64,000 bases of DNA from Mucilaginibacter rubeus (GCF_003286415.2 NZ_CP043450.1:5022001-5086000); one strand, 5' to 3'; shown: positions 17,384-30,649, counted from the first letter of the stretch. Translations and numbers: made by a program. The notes: generated by a model from the sequence alone, not told the origin.

Positions 17384-17636
17384 GAATTTCTTTTTATTAA
17401 GGTGAAAACTTAAAGGTTAAAGTTCAAAGGTTTATTACCTTTCGCCTTTATCCTTTGGCCTTTCAGCCTTTATAAATGACATATTATTGAAAGAAGTGAT
17501 TGAATTTAAGAGAAAACAACAGCACTTGTTGTTCATTATCTGTTTTTGTGTTTCTCACCGGCTCATCTATCCTGCTTATCATCAATATTACTACCAATGA
17601 ACTACTGAACAAATGAACCAGTGAACGTTTCTTCAC

Positions 17637-20511
<2,875 letters not shown>

Positions 20512-20736
20512 TACTCTTGCGCCTTTTGCGCCGCAAGGTATGTCTTTATTTAGATTAGTCATTAAGTCATTGTTTCATTTGCTCATTACCTTGCGGTTTT
20601 GATCTCCTGAAGCTTTTGAACTCAACAACGTCTCTATCTGTTGTTTTCTCTTGTTTTCAATTACTTCTTCCAATATGTCAAAGAACGTTAGTTTTCATCT
20701 GTAGCGTAACCTATATTATAGTTACTGTAGAATACT

Positions 20737-20813
20737 TGGTGGAGAATAACGGATTCGAACCGTTGACCCCCTGCGTGCAAGGCAGGTGCTCTAGCCAGCT
20801 GAGCTAATCCCCC
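20737..20813 (-). tRNA. tRNA-Ala (TGC anticodon)
   Basis: Minus strand, starting GGGGGATTAGCTCAGCTGG. Anticodon loop CTTGCAC with TGC, T-arm GGTTCGAATCC. The acceptor 3' side is ATTCTCC, followed by A and an encoded CCA. It sits in the 16S-23S spacer, nearer to 23S. Confidence 0.96.
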
Positions 20814-20902
20814 TTTCGGATGAAAGTTCGCAGTTTGTAGTTTGCAGTTGCAGTTTTTCTCTTATTACTGCTGCTGCCACTTCTTACTGCTGCTTACCCT
20901 TG

Positions 20903-20977
20903 TAGTCCCGAGCAGATTTGAACTGCTGACCCCTACATTATCAGTGTAGTGCTCTAACCAAGCTGAGCTACAGGACT
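20903..20977 (-). tRNA. tRNA-Ile (GAT anticodon)
   Basis: Minus strand, acceptor AGTCCTG pairing with CGGGACT, D-arm GCTCAGCTTGGTTAGAGC, anticodon loop CTGATAA with GAT, T-loop TTCAAAT. The CCA is not encoded (ACAA follows). It is the first tRNA after 16S in the operon, the common Ile-Ala order. Confidence 0.96.
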
Positions 20978-21183
20978 TTTTTTTAGTTGCAGTTATCAGT
21001 TGCAGTTTGCAGGATCTTTCTACCTACTGCTGCTGCCACTGCTTACTGCCACTCGTGTCCTGGCCTCAGCGGCCGGCCCACATCGATGGCTTCATCTTCT
21101 GGGTTTCCTTTTGTCTTTTTTTGTGTTTTAAGAAATTATCATGTAGGTAACAGTCTTGAGTCACTGCTCGCAAATCTGCTCCA

Positions 21184-22706
<1,523 letters not shown>

Positions 22707-23036
22707 AATGTTTTGTTTGTTCACTGACCCTATTATTAATTAATAGAATCTGTATTATTATATCTTTATACAGTTCGCTTGCTTTTTTTGTAACCCTTCA
22801 GCTTGTATTGGCCTTAGCCTTTACGCGCCTCCCGTTACGCTACATGATTTCCATTTCTTAAAAGAACTTTTTCGCCTCCCCATCTCAGTTCAGCTATATA
22901 ATCTTTCGGTGTTAACCGTTTCGATTTGTCAGTTTATCCGGTGAGAATCGCTCTCTTTCCGTTTTGATTCCAAAGGCCTAAAACCCTCATCCTCTTCTCT
23001 TTAGAAGCTTTTAAACTTCTTCCCCGCTTGGGGCTG

Positions 23037-23066
23037 CAAAGGTAACAACCTTTTTCTCTTTTCCAA
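23037..23066 (-). promoter_or_regulatory. rRNA promoter, proximal (P3)
   Basis: On the minus strand a TTG (-33) at 23064-23066 and TACCTTTG (-7) at 23037-23044 are separated by 19 nt, the Bacteroidota primary sigma consensus. The start region reads CAGCCCCAAGCGGGGAAG. It lies about 330 nt upstream of mature 16S. Confidence 0.75.
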
Positions 23067-23126
23067 AACTTTTTTTTCTTTTTTTTGGACCCGCTCAACC
23101 TCTCTCTTCTCCTCGTTTGCGGGCTG

Positions 23127-23157
23127 CAAAGGTGTGAATTATTTTCCAGTCTCACAA
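23127..23157 (-). promoter_or_regulatory. rRNA promoter, middle (P2)
   Basis: On the minus strand TTG at 23155-23157 and CACCTTTG at 23127-23134 are 20 nt apart. The first base of the -7 element departs from consensus (C for T). The sequence after it, CAGCCCGCAAACGAGGA, is shared with P1. Confidence 0.65.
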
Positions 23158-23241
23158 AAGATTTTAACAATCTTTTTTCTCCCTTCCTCATTCACGCTCA
23201 ACCTTTAAAGAACCTGCCCCCGCTTCCTCGTTTGCGGGCTG

Positions 23242-23271
23242 CAAAGGTAGTCACTTTTTACCCTCTTCCAA
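23242..23271 (-). promoter_or_regulatory. rRNA promoter, distal (P1)
   Basis: On the minus strand TTG at 23269-23271 and TACCTTTG at 23242-23249 are 19 nt apart. The start region is CAGCCCGCAAACGAGGAAGC, nearly the same as at P2. The 22707-23350 stretch is the rRNA promoter and leader region and has no gene. Confidence 0.75.
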
Positions 23272-23350
23272 ATTATTTCTGAGTATTCGCCCTGCACTTT
23301 CTTTAACTCGCTATTCCTCAAGGAGAAAAAGTTTCATACTGACCGTAAAA

Positions 23351-23434
23351 CCCACGTTAGGGATAGCAGCGGATACCGGCCCGTGGCTAAGGCCTGCGCA
23401 GTATGAGCGGATAGCCCGACCGGAGGGAACGCCC
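23351..23434 (+). repeat. Structured ~85-nt element, right copy flanking the rRNA operon
   Basis: Starts ACGTTAGGGATAGCAGCGGA, has GGCC...GGCCTGC in the middle, then GAGCGGATAGCCCGACCGG and AACGCCC. It is an inverted copy of 16794-16880; the two read outward from the operon. It lies upstream of the rRNA promoters on the opposite strand. It may be a small RNA or 3' structural element; no promoter was identified for it. Confidence 0.7.
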
Positions 23435-23830
23435 TTAATTCAGTTGGCAGTTTTCAGCAGGCAGTTAGCACTCAGAAAAAAACCGGAAATCATCAACATC
23501 GGGTTAGCATTTGCAATGCTCTATCTATTATATAATATATAGAAAGATAATCGCCGATAGCTCATCTGACGCTAAGTACGCACACTAAAAATCTGTTGAA
23601 TTTTATTTCTACAAACCTTTTGCACCTCCGGTGCAGCCTGTCAATCTCTTAATTTAATAACATTGACCTCCGGCACACCACATTTGAGCCGTTTGATTTT
23701 TCACAAACCGTTTGCAGCTCTGGCGCATCGTACTAATCACTTACAATTAATTATACTTTGTGTATCCGTATTAATTTAAAAGAGTTCCTAACTTTTCATT
23801 TACAATAACCTAAAACGATTTATAGAAATC
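23435..23830. other. Gene-free interval with a degenerate direct repeat
   Basis: No coding frame is convincing here. Two degenerate direct copies of about 47 nt start ACAAACC(T/G)TTTGCA at 23611 and 23703 and both end in an A/T-rich CTTA stretch. The rest is A/T-rich and probably holds upstream control sequence for the dehydratase gene. Confidence 0.4.
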
Positions 23831-23838
23831 TATATTTG
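23831..23838 (+). promoter_or_regulatory. -7 element for the sugar-acid dehydratase gene
   Basis: TATATTTG fits TAnnTTTG and lies 33 nt before the ATG at 23871. No TTG is seen at the expected -33 distance. Confidence 0.5.
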
Positions 23839-23870
23839 TTAAATAACCAGTTTAAACACAATACATCTTT

Positions 23871-25586
23871 ATGGAGGATAAACCGCTACGGAGCCGGCAA
23901 TGGTTTGGCAAAAAGGGCAAGGATGGTTTCATATATCGCGCATGGATGAAAAACCAGGGCATTCCGGCACATCAGCTGCAAGGGAAACCGGTGATAGGGA
24001 TCTGCAACACATGGTCGGAACTTACACCCTGTAATGCTCATTTCCGGGAATTGGCGCAATCTGTAAAAAACGGCATTTACGAAGCAGGTGGTTACCCGGT
24101 CGAGTTTCCGGTGATGTCGCTGGGCGAAACTTTGGTTAAGCCTACTGCCATGCTTTACCGAAACCTGGTAAGTATGGATGTGGAAGAAAGCATTCGTGCC
24201 AACCCGTTGGATGGCGTAGTGTTACTTTGCGGCTGTGACAAAACCACGCCCGCATTGGTGATGGGGGCCTGCAGTGTTAATATTCCCACTATTGTTGTTT
24301 CGGGTGGGGCTATGCTAACCGGTAAATACCGGGGCAGGGATATAGGCACATCAGATATCTGGCGCTTTTTTGCCGATCACCAAACCGGGCAAATGAACGA
24401 CGAGGACCTTTATACCGCCGAAGCCTGTATGGCCCGGAGCCAGGGGCATTGCGCGGTAATGGGTACGGCATCAACCATGGCCTGCATGGTGGAATCGCTG
24501 GGGCTTTCGCTGGCAGAGAACGCGGCCATCCCCGCTGCCGATTCCAGGCGAAAAGTTTTGGCGCATTTATCCGGCAACCGAATTGTTGACATGGTGCGCA
24601 AAGACCTGAAACCTTCAGACATCCTTACCCGGCAGGCTTTTGAAAACGCCATTACCGTTAATGCGGCCATTGGTGGTTCTACCAATTTTATTATTCACCT
24701 GCTGGCCATAGCGGGCCGTATTGGTATTGATTTAAATATGGATGATTTCAATACCTCCGCCCGTAAAATACCTTTACTGGCCAACCTGCAGCCATCGGGC
24801 AAGTATTTTATGGAGGATTTTTATTACGCCGGAGGCTTGCCAGCCTTGATGAAAGAGCTTCACGAACAACTTAATAGCGATGCAATAACGGTAAGCGGGC
24901 ATCCGATATCGCGAAACTATGAAAACAGCGAATGTTTTAATCGCGATCTCATAGCTCCGGTTGATAATCCTTTTAACCCAACAGCAGGCATAACTGTACT
25001 TAAAGGCAACCTTTGCCAAAACGGGGCTGTGATCAAACCGTCGGCAGCAAGTACCGCTTTAATGCGGCACACCGGCAAGGCAGTTGTTTTTGAAAATATT
25101 GAGGATTTTAACCATCGGATCAACGATCCGGCTTTGGATGTAGATAAAGACAGTGTACTGGTATTAAAAAATGCCGGACCAAAAGGCTATCCAGGCATGC
25201 CGGAAGTTGGCAATATGCTTATCCCTAAAAAACTGGCCGATCAGGGCGTTACCGATATGGTACGCATTTCGGACGGACGGATGAGCGGCACCGGTTTTGG
25301 TACCGTAGTATTGCATGTATCGCCCGAGGCTGCCATTGGCGGTACATTGGCCATAGTACAGGACGGTGATATGATTAAACTTGACGTACCGGCTGGAACT
25401 TTGCACCTTGAAGTAAGCGACGAGGAAATTGCCGAAAGAAAATCGAAACTGGTATTAAATAACAATATCAGCAAACGCGGATACACTCATTTATACCAAA
25501 CCCATGTGGAACAAGCGCACCTTGGTGCAGATCTGGATTTTTTAAAGGGAAGTTCAGGGAGCGAGGTTTTGAGGGATTCGCATTAA
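23871..25586 (+). CDS. IlvD/Edd-family dehydratase, probably for an aldonic acid such as L-arabinonate
   Basis: 571 residues. It belongs to the IlvD/Edd family of Fe-S dehydratases. Three Cys expected to hold the [2Fe-2S] cluster are at C54 (SELTPCNAH), C122 (LLCGCDKTTPA) and C194 (SQGHCAVMG), the spacing known for the pentonate dehydratase branch. Mg-binding acidic residues lie nearby (EFPVMSLGE, MNDEDLYTAE). The length and the N-terminal SRQWFGKKGKDGF favour an L-arabinonate or similar sugar-acid dehydratase over the branched-chain amino-acid enzyme IlvD. It would form a 2-keto-3-deoxy acid in the cytoplasm. An SDR dehydrogenase gene follows 14 nt later, as expected for an oxidative sugar pathway. 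Confidence 0.87.
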   Translation: MEDKPLRSRQWFGKKGKDGFIYRAWMKNQGIPAHQLQGKPVIGICNTWSELTPCNAHFRELAQSVKNGIYEAGGYPVEFPVMSLGETLVKPTAMLYRNLVSMDVEESIRANPLDGVVLLCGCDKTTPALVMGACSVNIPTIVVSGGAMLTGKYRGRDIGTSDIWRFFADHQTGQMNDEDLYTAEACMARSQGHCAVMGTASTMACMVESLGLSLAENAAIPAADSRRKVLAHLSGNRIVDMVRKDLKPSDILTRQAFENAITVNAAIGGSTNFIIHLLAIAGRIGIDLNMDDFNTSARKIPLLANLQPSGKYFMEDFYYAGGLPALMKELHEQLNSDAITVSGHPISRNYENSECFNRDLIAPVDNPFNPTAGITVLKGNLCQNGAVIKPSAASTALMRHTGKAVVFENIEDFNHRINDPALDVDKDSVLVLKNAGPKGYPGMPEVGNMLIPKKLADQGVTDMVRISDGRMSGTGFGTVVLHVSPEAAIGGTLAIVQDGDMIKLDVPAGTLHLEVSDEEIAERKSKLVLNNNISKRGYTHLYQTHVEQAHLGADLDFLKGSSGSEVLRDSH

Positions 25587-25600
25587 TATCAATCTAAAAA

Positions 25601-26368
25601 ATGATAACGAATAAATTTAGCGGGCAGGTAGCCATAGTAACCGGAGCCGGACAAGGGATAGGTTTTGAAATAGCGAAACAATTAAGTGTTGCCGGTGCTT
25701 CTGTATTATTGAACGATTTGAGCAAAGAACTGGCAACCCAGGCGGCAGATGCTATAAACAGCATGGGCGGTAATTGTTACCCAATACATGGCGATGCTTC
25801 AAACATTGATTTTATACAGCAAATGATTGACGAAGCGGTGCAACGTTATGGCAAACTTACTATTGCTATTGCTAATGCAGGCATCACTTTGTTTGGCGAT
25901 TTTTTGAATTATCCGGCCCAATCGCTGCAAAGTGTCATGAACCTTAACCTACAGGGCAGTTTCTTTTTGGCGCAAAGGGCAGCCCGGCAAATTGTAAAAC
26001 AAAAAAGCGGGGGAAGTATCCTGTTCATGTCGTCGGTTACGGGGCACCAGGCCCATCAGGACCTTGCGGCTTACGGCATGACCAAAGCGGCTTTGGAAAT
26101 GCTGGCCAAAAGTTTGGTTGTTGAACTATCGCAACATCAAATTACCGTAAACACCGTTGCTCCCGGCGCTACGTTAACCGAGCGCACCCTGGAAGATGCC
26201 GGGTATCAAAAAACATGGGCCCGCATTACGCCAATGGGTCGCGCGGCTACGGTTGAAGATGTGGCAAATGCCGTGTTGTTTTTAGTATCTCCCGATGCGA
26301 GACACATTACCGGGCAAAACCTTGTAGTTGATGGCGGATGGACAGCGGTTAGTACTTCGCCTTATTAG
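25601..26368 (+). CDS. SDR-family oxidoreductase (sugar or sugar-acid dehydrogenase)
   Basis: 255 residues, a classical short-chain dehydrogenase. The cofactor motif VTGAGQGIGFEIA is near residue 12, the NAG motif in IANAGITLFG near residue 88, catalytic Ser in FMSSVTG near residue 140, and Tyr/Lys in AAYGMTKAALE near residue 155. The C-terminus ends with the usual GQNLVVDGGW. It starts 14 nt after the dehydratase stop and is almost surely co-transcribed, so it likely oxidises the sugar or a pathway intermediate. The annotation 3-oxoacyl-ACP reductase is possible by sequence alone but is not favoured by context. Confidence 0.9.
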   Translation: MITNKFSGQVAIVTGAGQGIGFEIAKQLSVAGASVLLNDLSKELATQAADAINSMGGNCYPIHGDASNIDFIQQMIDEAVQRYGKLTIAIANAGITLFGDFLNYPAQSLQSVMNLNLQGSFFLAQRAARQIVKQKSGGSILFMSSVTGHQAHQDLAAYGMTKAALEMLAKSLVVELSQHQITVNTVAPGATLTERTLEDAGYQKTWARITPMGRAATVEDVANAVLFLVSPDARHITGQNLVVDGGWTAVSTSPY

Positions 26369-26478
26369 GTGGTGAGTGGTTGATTGGGTTGATTAGGTGA
26401 ATGGTTTCATTTTCGTTAACAAAGCAATACCTGTTCCAGGCAGATTAATAAAACATCCCGCTAAAAGGATTTTTGAAT

Positions 26479-26486
26479 TAAATTTG
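26479..26486 (+). promoter_or_regulatory. -7 element that decides the start of the next gene
   Basis: TAAATTTG matches TAnnTTTG. It lies inside the longest possible frame of the downstream gene, so translation more likely begins at the GTG at 26535 than at 26397. Confidence 0.4.
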
Positions 26487-26534
26487 TTGGCAAAAACCTA
26501 TCACACTAAGAAATTGGATCATTTAGACTCAGTG

Positions 26535-26948
26535 AAAATAAAATTCACAATCAGTCAGGAAACAAATCTTGATCCTCAAAACCTGAAGGAAACTATTGTT
26601 GAGGTATTAACTAACTCAGGTTATAAAGTTATTAGGGTTACCGATTCAATGATCATGTTTGATGATACCGGGGATAATAGATGGAGTCTCAGAGGAGAAA
26701 AAGGATTTAAAATGATGCAAGAAGGCCAGTTTGAAATTTTGACATCAGAAAAAGGAGCAACAATTCAACTGACCTATTACTTTGATGTATTTTTTGAAAT
26801 TATATTGTTATCAATCTGCTTATTAGGAGCCATTTTCGGAGCACTACCTGCACTCATTGTAGGCTTTACCCTCTTGATTCAATTCCTGTTAAAAATCAAT
26901 ATAATAAAAGGTGTTGTTAACGAGATGCTTTTAGATATCCTTTGTTAA
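26535..26948 (+). CDS. Hypothetical membrane-anchored protein
   Basis: 138 residues from the GTG at 26535 (MKIKFTISQETNLDPQN); the frame stays open back to 26397, but those extra residues have no coding character and a -7 element falls within them. The N-terminal part is a small soluble alpha/beta domain (ETIVEVLTNSGYKVIRVTDS, then MIMFDDTGDNRWSLRG). Two adjacent hydrophobic segments follow (IILLSICLLGAIFGALPALIVGFTLL region, split by a Gly/Pro turn), forming a hairpin anchor. I do not recognise the family. It is followed by a 19-bp palindrome and the convergent epimerase gene. Confidence 0.55.
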   Translation, partial: KIKFTISQETNLDPQNLKETIVEVLTNSGYKVIRVTDSMIMFDDTGDNRWSLRGEKGFKMMQEGQFEILTSEKGATIQLTYYFDVFFEIILLSICLLGAIFGALPALIVGFTLLIQFLLKINIIKGVVNEMLLDILC

Positions 26949-26960
26949 TATTGCAGTAAG

Positions 26961-26999
26961 AACAGACTTACGAAGTTTTAAAAACTTCGTAAGTCTGTT
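26961..26999. terminator. Bidirectional terminator, perfect 19-bp palindrome
   Basis: AACAGACTTACGAAGTTTT and its exact reverse complement are separated by a single A. It lies between convergent genes (stops at 26948 and 27005) and has A- and T-runs at the centre and sides. A related but less perfect hairpin sits at 35445-35488. Confidence 0.7.
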
Positions 27000-27004
27000 A
27001 GCAT

Positions 27005-27850
27005 TTAGAGATCATTCAACAGATAATCAAACGTAAACTTTGGCTCATAGCCAAAATACCGTTTGGCCTTTTCGCTTACATAAACCCTGTCTATACTTTT
27101 CGGGAACTCCCAGCCTTTTGCTTTATAAATAGCTTCAGCATCCGGATAGTGTTTTTTTATTACTTCGGCAGGGTTTTGCTTGAGCTGAACCAGTTCATCT
27201 TTTTTAAAAGGCGAACTGCTGGTGATATTAAAGATCTCAAATTCCGGAAAAGTTTTCTCCAGGGCTAATCGTAATCCTTCGGCACCGTCACGTTCATCGA
27301 GCCCGCGGTAAAGGCGATGATTTAGTTTAAGATTATCAGCCTCTGGCAGGAAACGACCAACCCGGTAAACTGATGTTTGCAATCCTTCGCTATAAAAAAA
27401 ATCTTTACAAAGCTGTTCGGCAGTTTGTTTGGTGATATCATAGATATCGCGGGGTTTAATCATTAACTCTTCATCAACCCAAACAGCCCGACTGTCATCA
27501 ACCATCGCATCGCCATAAATAGATGTTGTACTGGTATACAATAACTTCGACACCCCATTGGCTATACATGCATTGAGCAAATTAAGCGTGCCATAAATAT
27601 TTACATCGATAAATGCCTCGCGGGGATAGTTCAATTCATAGTGCTTACCATGGAAGGCTGCAGTATGAATAATTGCATCGATATTTTTGGTGACGGCTAA
27701 AACGGCCTCTTTATTCAGGATATCGATCTGCTCATCAGTGGTTTCGGCGGAAATCACATCAATACCGGTAACATCATGCCCATGCAAGCGTAAATGTTTA
27801 ACCGTAACTGCCCCTAACCTACCCGATGAACCTGTAACTAAAACACGCAT
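27005..27850 (-). CDS. NAD(P)-dependent epimerase/dehydratase (extended SDR)
   Basis: 281 residues. The N-terminal Rossmann motif is VTGSSGRLGAVTVKHL, followed by an Asp-containing second strand (VTGIDV), HTAAFHG, STTSIYGD and the catalytic YDITKQTAE (YxxxK). It is an extended short-chain dehydrogenase acting on a nucleotide sugar or similar; substrate is not evident. The upstream GNAT gene ends 1 nt before its start codon, so the two are expressed together. Confidence 0.88.
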   Translation of the reverse strand: MRVLVTGSSGRLGAVTVKHLRLHGHDVTGIDVISAETTDEQIDILNKEAVLAVTKNIDAIIHTAAFHGKHYELNYPREAFIDVNIYGTLNLLNACIANGVSKLLYTSTTSIYGDAMVDDSRAVWVDEELMIKPRDIYDITKQTAEQLCKDFFYSEGLQTSVYRVGRFLPEADNLKLNHRLYRGLDERDGAEGLRLALEKTFPEFEIFNITSSSPFKKDELVQLKQNPAEVIKKHYPDAEAIYKAKGWEFPKSIDRVYVSEKAKRYFGYEPKFTFDYLLNDL

Positions 27851-27851
27851 A

Positions 27852-28151
27852 TTAATGACCCGGAGCTATAGCCAGTATTCGTGACCACTCTGGGTGACGT
27901 TTAAGATATGATGCAACGTAAACACAAAGAGGAACTAGCTTCAGGTTATGTTCTTCGATATAGTTGAATGCTTTTTCGACTATAGCCGACGCCACACCTT
28001 TACCTTCCAGTTCAACCGGTACTTCGGTATGGATCAGGTAAATTTTATCGTCCTTTTGCTTGTAATCGATAAAAGCGCGGCGGCCTTCGACATGCAGTTC
28101 AAAATTATGGATGGCCTCATTATTTACCAGGGGAATTTCTTCGTATTTCAT
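27852..28151 (-). CDS. Small GNAT-family N-acetyltransferase
   Basis: 99 residues, the short YidJ/Gcn5-like acetyltransferase form. The core reads IYLIHTEVPVELEGKGVASA, in which the Arg/Gln-x-x-Gly-x-Ala acetyl-CoA loop is represented by EGKGVASAIV. The C-terminal LVPLCVYVASYLKRHPEW is typical of this subfamily. It likely acetylates a small molecule or peptide; relatives have no firm substrate. It is 1 nt upstream of the epimerase gene. Confidence 0.85.
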   Translation of the reverse strand: MKYEEIPLVNNEAIHNFELHVEGRRAFIDYKQKDDKIYLIHTEVPVELEGKGVASAIVEKAFNYIEEHNLKLVPLCVYVASYLKRHPEWSRILAIAPGH

Positions 28152-28209
28152 AGCTGTATTTATTACGGGGTTAACAAATGTATAAAATGTTACCCCCGTT
28201 TAATGTAAA

Positions 28210-29697
28210 TTACTTTTTAATTCCCCACACCGAGACCGTTCCCGCTTTAACTTTAAACTCGGCCCAGCCATCAGCAGTAATAATTACTTCTTCACCATCG
28301 TGCTTGTTCAGATAATCAACAAATACTTTGCCCGCGTGCCCAGCCCCAATTTCCATTTCTTTGTAGCCATCCTCGCTGTTTGATAGTACAACTGCACATC
28401 CCGAGTCTTCATGGTCTGTATCGCCCTCGCGTGTCCAGCCTATACAATTAGGGTGGTCAAAATAATCGCGCTGAGTACCGTAGGCAAGGTTTTTCCTTAC
28501 ATAAAGTAAGGTTTCCAGTTCAGCAACTATTGGCAGCTCAATGCTATATTCCTTTCCATCCCCGCCTTTATCGGTATATTTTGAGCCGTACATATCGGCG
28601 TAAAAAACACAGGGATAACCGGCTTCGCGCAGCAAAATCAGCGCATAGGCAAGCGGCTTAAACCAGGCGTCAACCGGCTGCTCCAACGATTGCAGCGGCT
28701 GGGTGTCATGATTTTCAACCAGTGTAACGGCACGCTCGGGATTGGCACTTACCAGGGTATTATCAAAAATTGTAGTGAGATCATAATCTTTACCTGCCTT
28801 TGAAGCCTGGTGAATATTATCATGCAATGGCGCGTCAAAAAGCGACATACGCCCTTCTGTTGCCTCAATATATTTTAACAGTTTGGGCAAATCAAAGGCC
28901 CAGTACTCGCCAACGGTAAAAAACTCATGCTTAAACTCGTTGCGCATATAATCAAGCCATTCGTTATAAAAGCCATGATCCATATGTTTAATAGCATCGA
29001 GCCGGAAGCCATTGAACTTCGCGGTTTCAAAATACCATTTACCCCAGTTTTTGAGCTCCTGCCTCACACTTGGGTTGCGGGTGTCAATATCTGAAAGCAT
29101 GAGGTAATCGTAGTTACCATTTTCATCGTCAAGCACATCCTCCCAGCCTTCGCCATATTGGTTTTGGATGCTGAAGATGGCGGTTTCCTTTTTATAGGCA
29201 TCATAGTCGATACCCGAAAAGCATTGCCAGTCCCATATAAATTTGGAGTATTTGCCTTTACGGCCAGGAAATGTGAATTTGGTGTACGCCCCTATCTCGT
29301 AAACATCGCTTATAAATTCGTTACGGTTAGCCGGGTCAACCTTTCGGGCGTTCACTTTCTCAATTTCATCGGCACCGCCCATGTGATTTAGCACCACATC
29401 AACATAAACCTTCAACTGCGCTTTTTGCGCGGCAGCAATAGCGTCAAGGTATTCCTGTTTTGTGCCGTATTTTGTGGGGATAGTACCTTTTTGATCAAAC
29501 TCACCAAGGTCATAAATATCATAAACATCGTACCCGGCCGAATAGCCACCGCTTGCTGCTTTGTAAGCCGGTGGCAACCAAACCGAGTCGATCCCTTTTT
29601 TCTTCAGATTTTGCGCGTCATTTTTTAACTGATTCCACAATCTGCCTCCGGCGGGGTAATACCATTCAAAAAACTGCAGCATTGTAAAATTTTCCAT
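28210..29697 (-). CDS. Cytoplasmic alpha-amylase, GH13 family
   Basis: 495 residues without a signal peptide, so intracellular. The GH13 conserved regions are in order: DVVLNHMGG (region I), FRLDAIKHM with the nucleophile Asp, FTVGEYWAFD with the acid/base Glu, and LVENHDTQP with the third carboxylate. The start MENFTMLQFFEWYYPAGG and overall length match the liquefying, cytoplasmic amylase subgroup (GH13_5). It hydrolyses alpha-1,4 glucans, perhaps storage glycogen or imported maltodextrin. It is alone in its transcript; the gene upstream, an HTH regulator, is a possible but unproven controller. Confidence 0.93.
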   Translation of the reverse strand: MENFTMLQFFEWYYPAGGRLWNQLKNDAQNLKKKGIDSVWLPPAYKAASGGYSAGYDVYDIYDLGEFDQKGTIPTKYGTKQEYLDAIAAAQKAQLKVYVDVVLNHMGGADEIEKVNARKVDPANRNEFISDVYEIGAYTKFTFPGRKGKYSKFIWDWQCFSGIDYDAYKKETAIFSIQNQYGEGWEDVLDDENGNYDYLMLSDIDTRNPSVRQELKNWGKWYFETAKFNGFRLDAIKHMDHGFYNEWLDYMRNEFKHEFFTVGEYWAFDLPKLLKYIEATEGRMSLFDAPLHDNIHQASKAGKDYDLTTIFDNTLVSANPERAVTLVENHDTQPLQSLEQPVDAWFKPLAYALILLREAGYPCVFYADMYGSKYTDKGGDGKEYSIELPIVAELETLLYVRKNLAYGTQRDYFDHPNCIGWTREGDTDHEDSGCAVVLSNSEDGYKEMEIGAGHAGKVFVDYLNKHDGEEVIITADGWAEFKVKAGTVSVWGIKK

Positions 29698-29804
29698 GCG
29701 TTTAAATTAAGTATGCCATTTTATAGTTGATACTTAACTAAATATACGCAGAAAGGTTTTATCGGACCTTAACCCCAATATTAAATCACTGTAAATCAAA
29801 AAAC

Positions 29805-30497
29805 TCAGGAAGCGTGCATTTGATGGATCTTTTCTTTGGCGCTATCCAGCAATGACTCATTGCAACCGCTTTCGTCAACAAGCTCGGCAATACGGTAGCT
29901 GTAATATTCGCGCTTTAATACCGCAGGTGCAATATTAAACGCATTGGCAAGCAGCATCAATTTTTCTGGGTTGAAAGCAACCTCGCCCCGTTCTATCTGG
30001 TTTAAATTTTCCGTTTCTAAACCGAGTTTTTCGGCGAGTGCCGGTTGTGTTATGTTAAGTAAATTTCGTTGCTGGCTAATGAAAAGGCCAAAATGGCTTA
30101 AAGTGGGCATTACGTTGCTGATGTTAACCGCCGGGGTAACTTCCGCAACCTCATAATCGGAATTGATATGTTGTACAAACAGATGCCTTGCACTTTTAAA
30201 CAACATAGAAAAACGATAAGCCATCTGATCGAATAAGCTTTCGTCTATACTGTAATTGACATTGCCCTTTATCCCGTAAACCTTCAGGATGCCCAGGTTT
30301 TTAAGCTCGGCCACGTGTTTGTTTATGGTTTCGATGTTGAAGGGGATCTCGTAAAGCATTTCGCGCTTTACCACATTATTATGTTCAATAATTATCCTGA
30401 TAATGGCTACCCTTACCGGCAGCGCCAGGGCCTTGGCAAAATTTGATAACTCTTTATCGTTATCGTCAAAATTGGTATATGAATAGGAAACTGGCAT
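29805..30497 (-). CDS. DNA-binding regulator with winged-helix and XRE-type HTH domains
   Basis: 230 residues. The N-terminal part is an ArsR/MarR-like winged helix (ALALPVRVAIIRIII, then INKHVAELKNLGILKVYG and a wing ending VNYSID, about residues 20-95). The C-terminal part is a Cro/C1-type HTH (ISQQRNLLNITQPALAEKLG, LNQIERGEVAF, about residues 140-200). Two DNA-binding domains of different families in one short protein are unusual. No metal-binding Cys pair is seen. It would be a cytoplasmic transcription factor of unknown signal. It lies 107 nt upstream of the alpha-amylase gene on the same strand. Confidence 0.75.
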   Translation of the reverse strand: MPVSYSYTNFDDNDKELSNFAKALALPVRVAIIRIIIEHNNVVKREMLYEIPFNIETINKHVAELKNLGILKVYGIKGNVNYSIDESLFDQMAYRFSMLFKSARHLFVQHINSDYEVAEVTPAVNISNVMPTLSHFGLFISQQRNLLNITQPALAEKLGLETENLNQIERGEVAFNPEKLMLLANAFNIAPAVLKREYYSYRIAELVDESGCNESLLDSAKEKIHQMHAS

Positions 30498-30649
30498 TTT
30501 AATAAATATGAAAGTTTATCACGCTTAAAACCGCGGATAAACAATGGTGACACGGCCCAGAAGCCGGATAAAATAAACCGATGATCAACTAAAATAGAGT
30601 TACCGCAGATAGGTTATCAATTACTGATAATACACGGCTTTGCCATCCG

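Noticed and set aside
26397..26534. Longer N-terminus of the hypothetical membrane protein
   Set aside because: A -7 promoter element and non-coding composition in this part favour the start at 26535.
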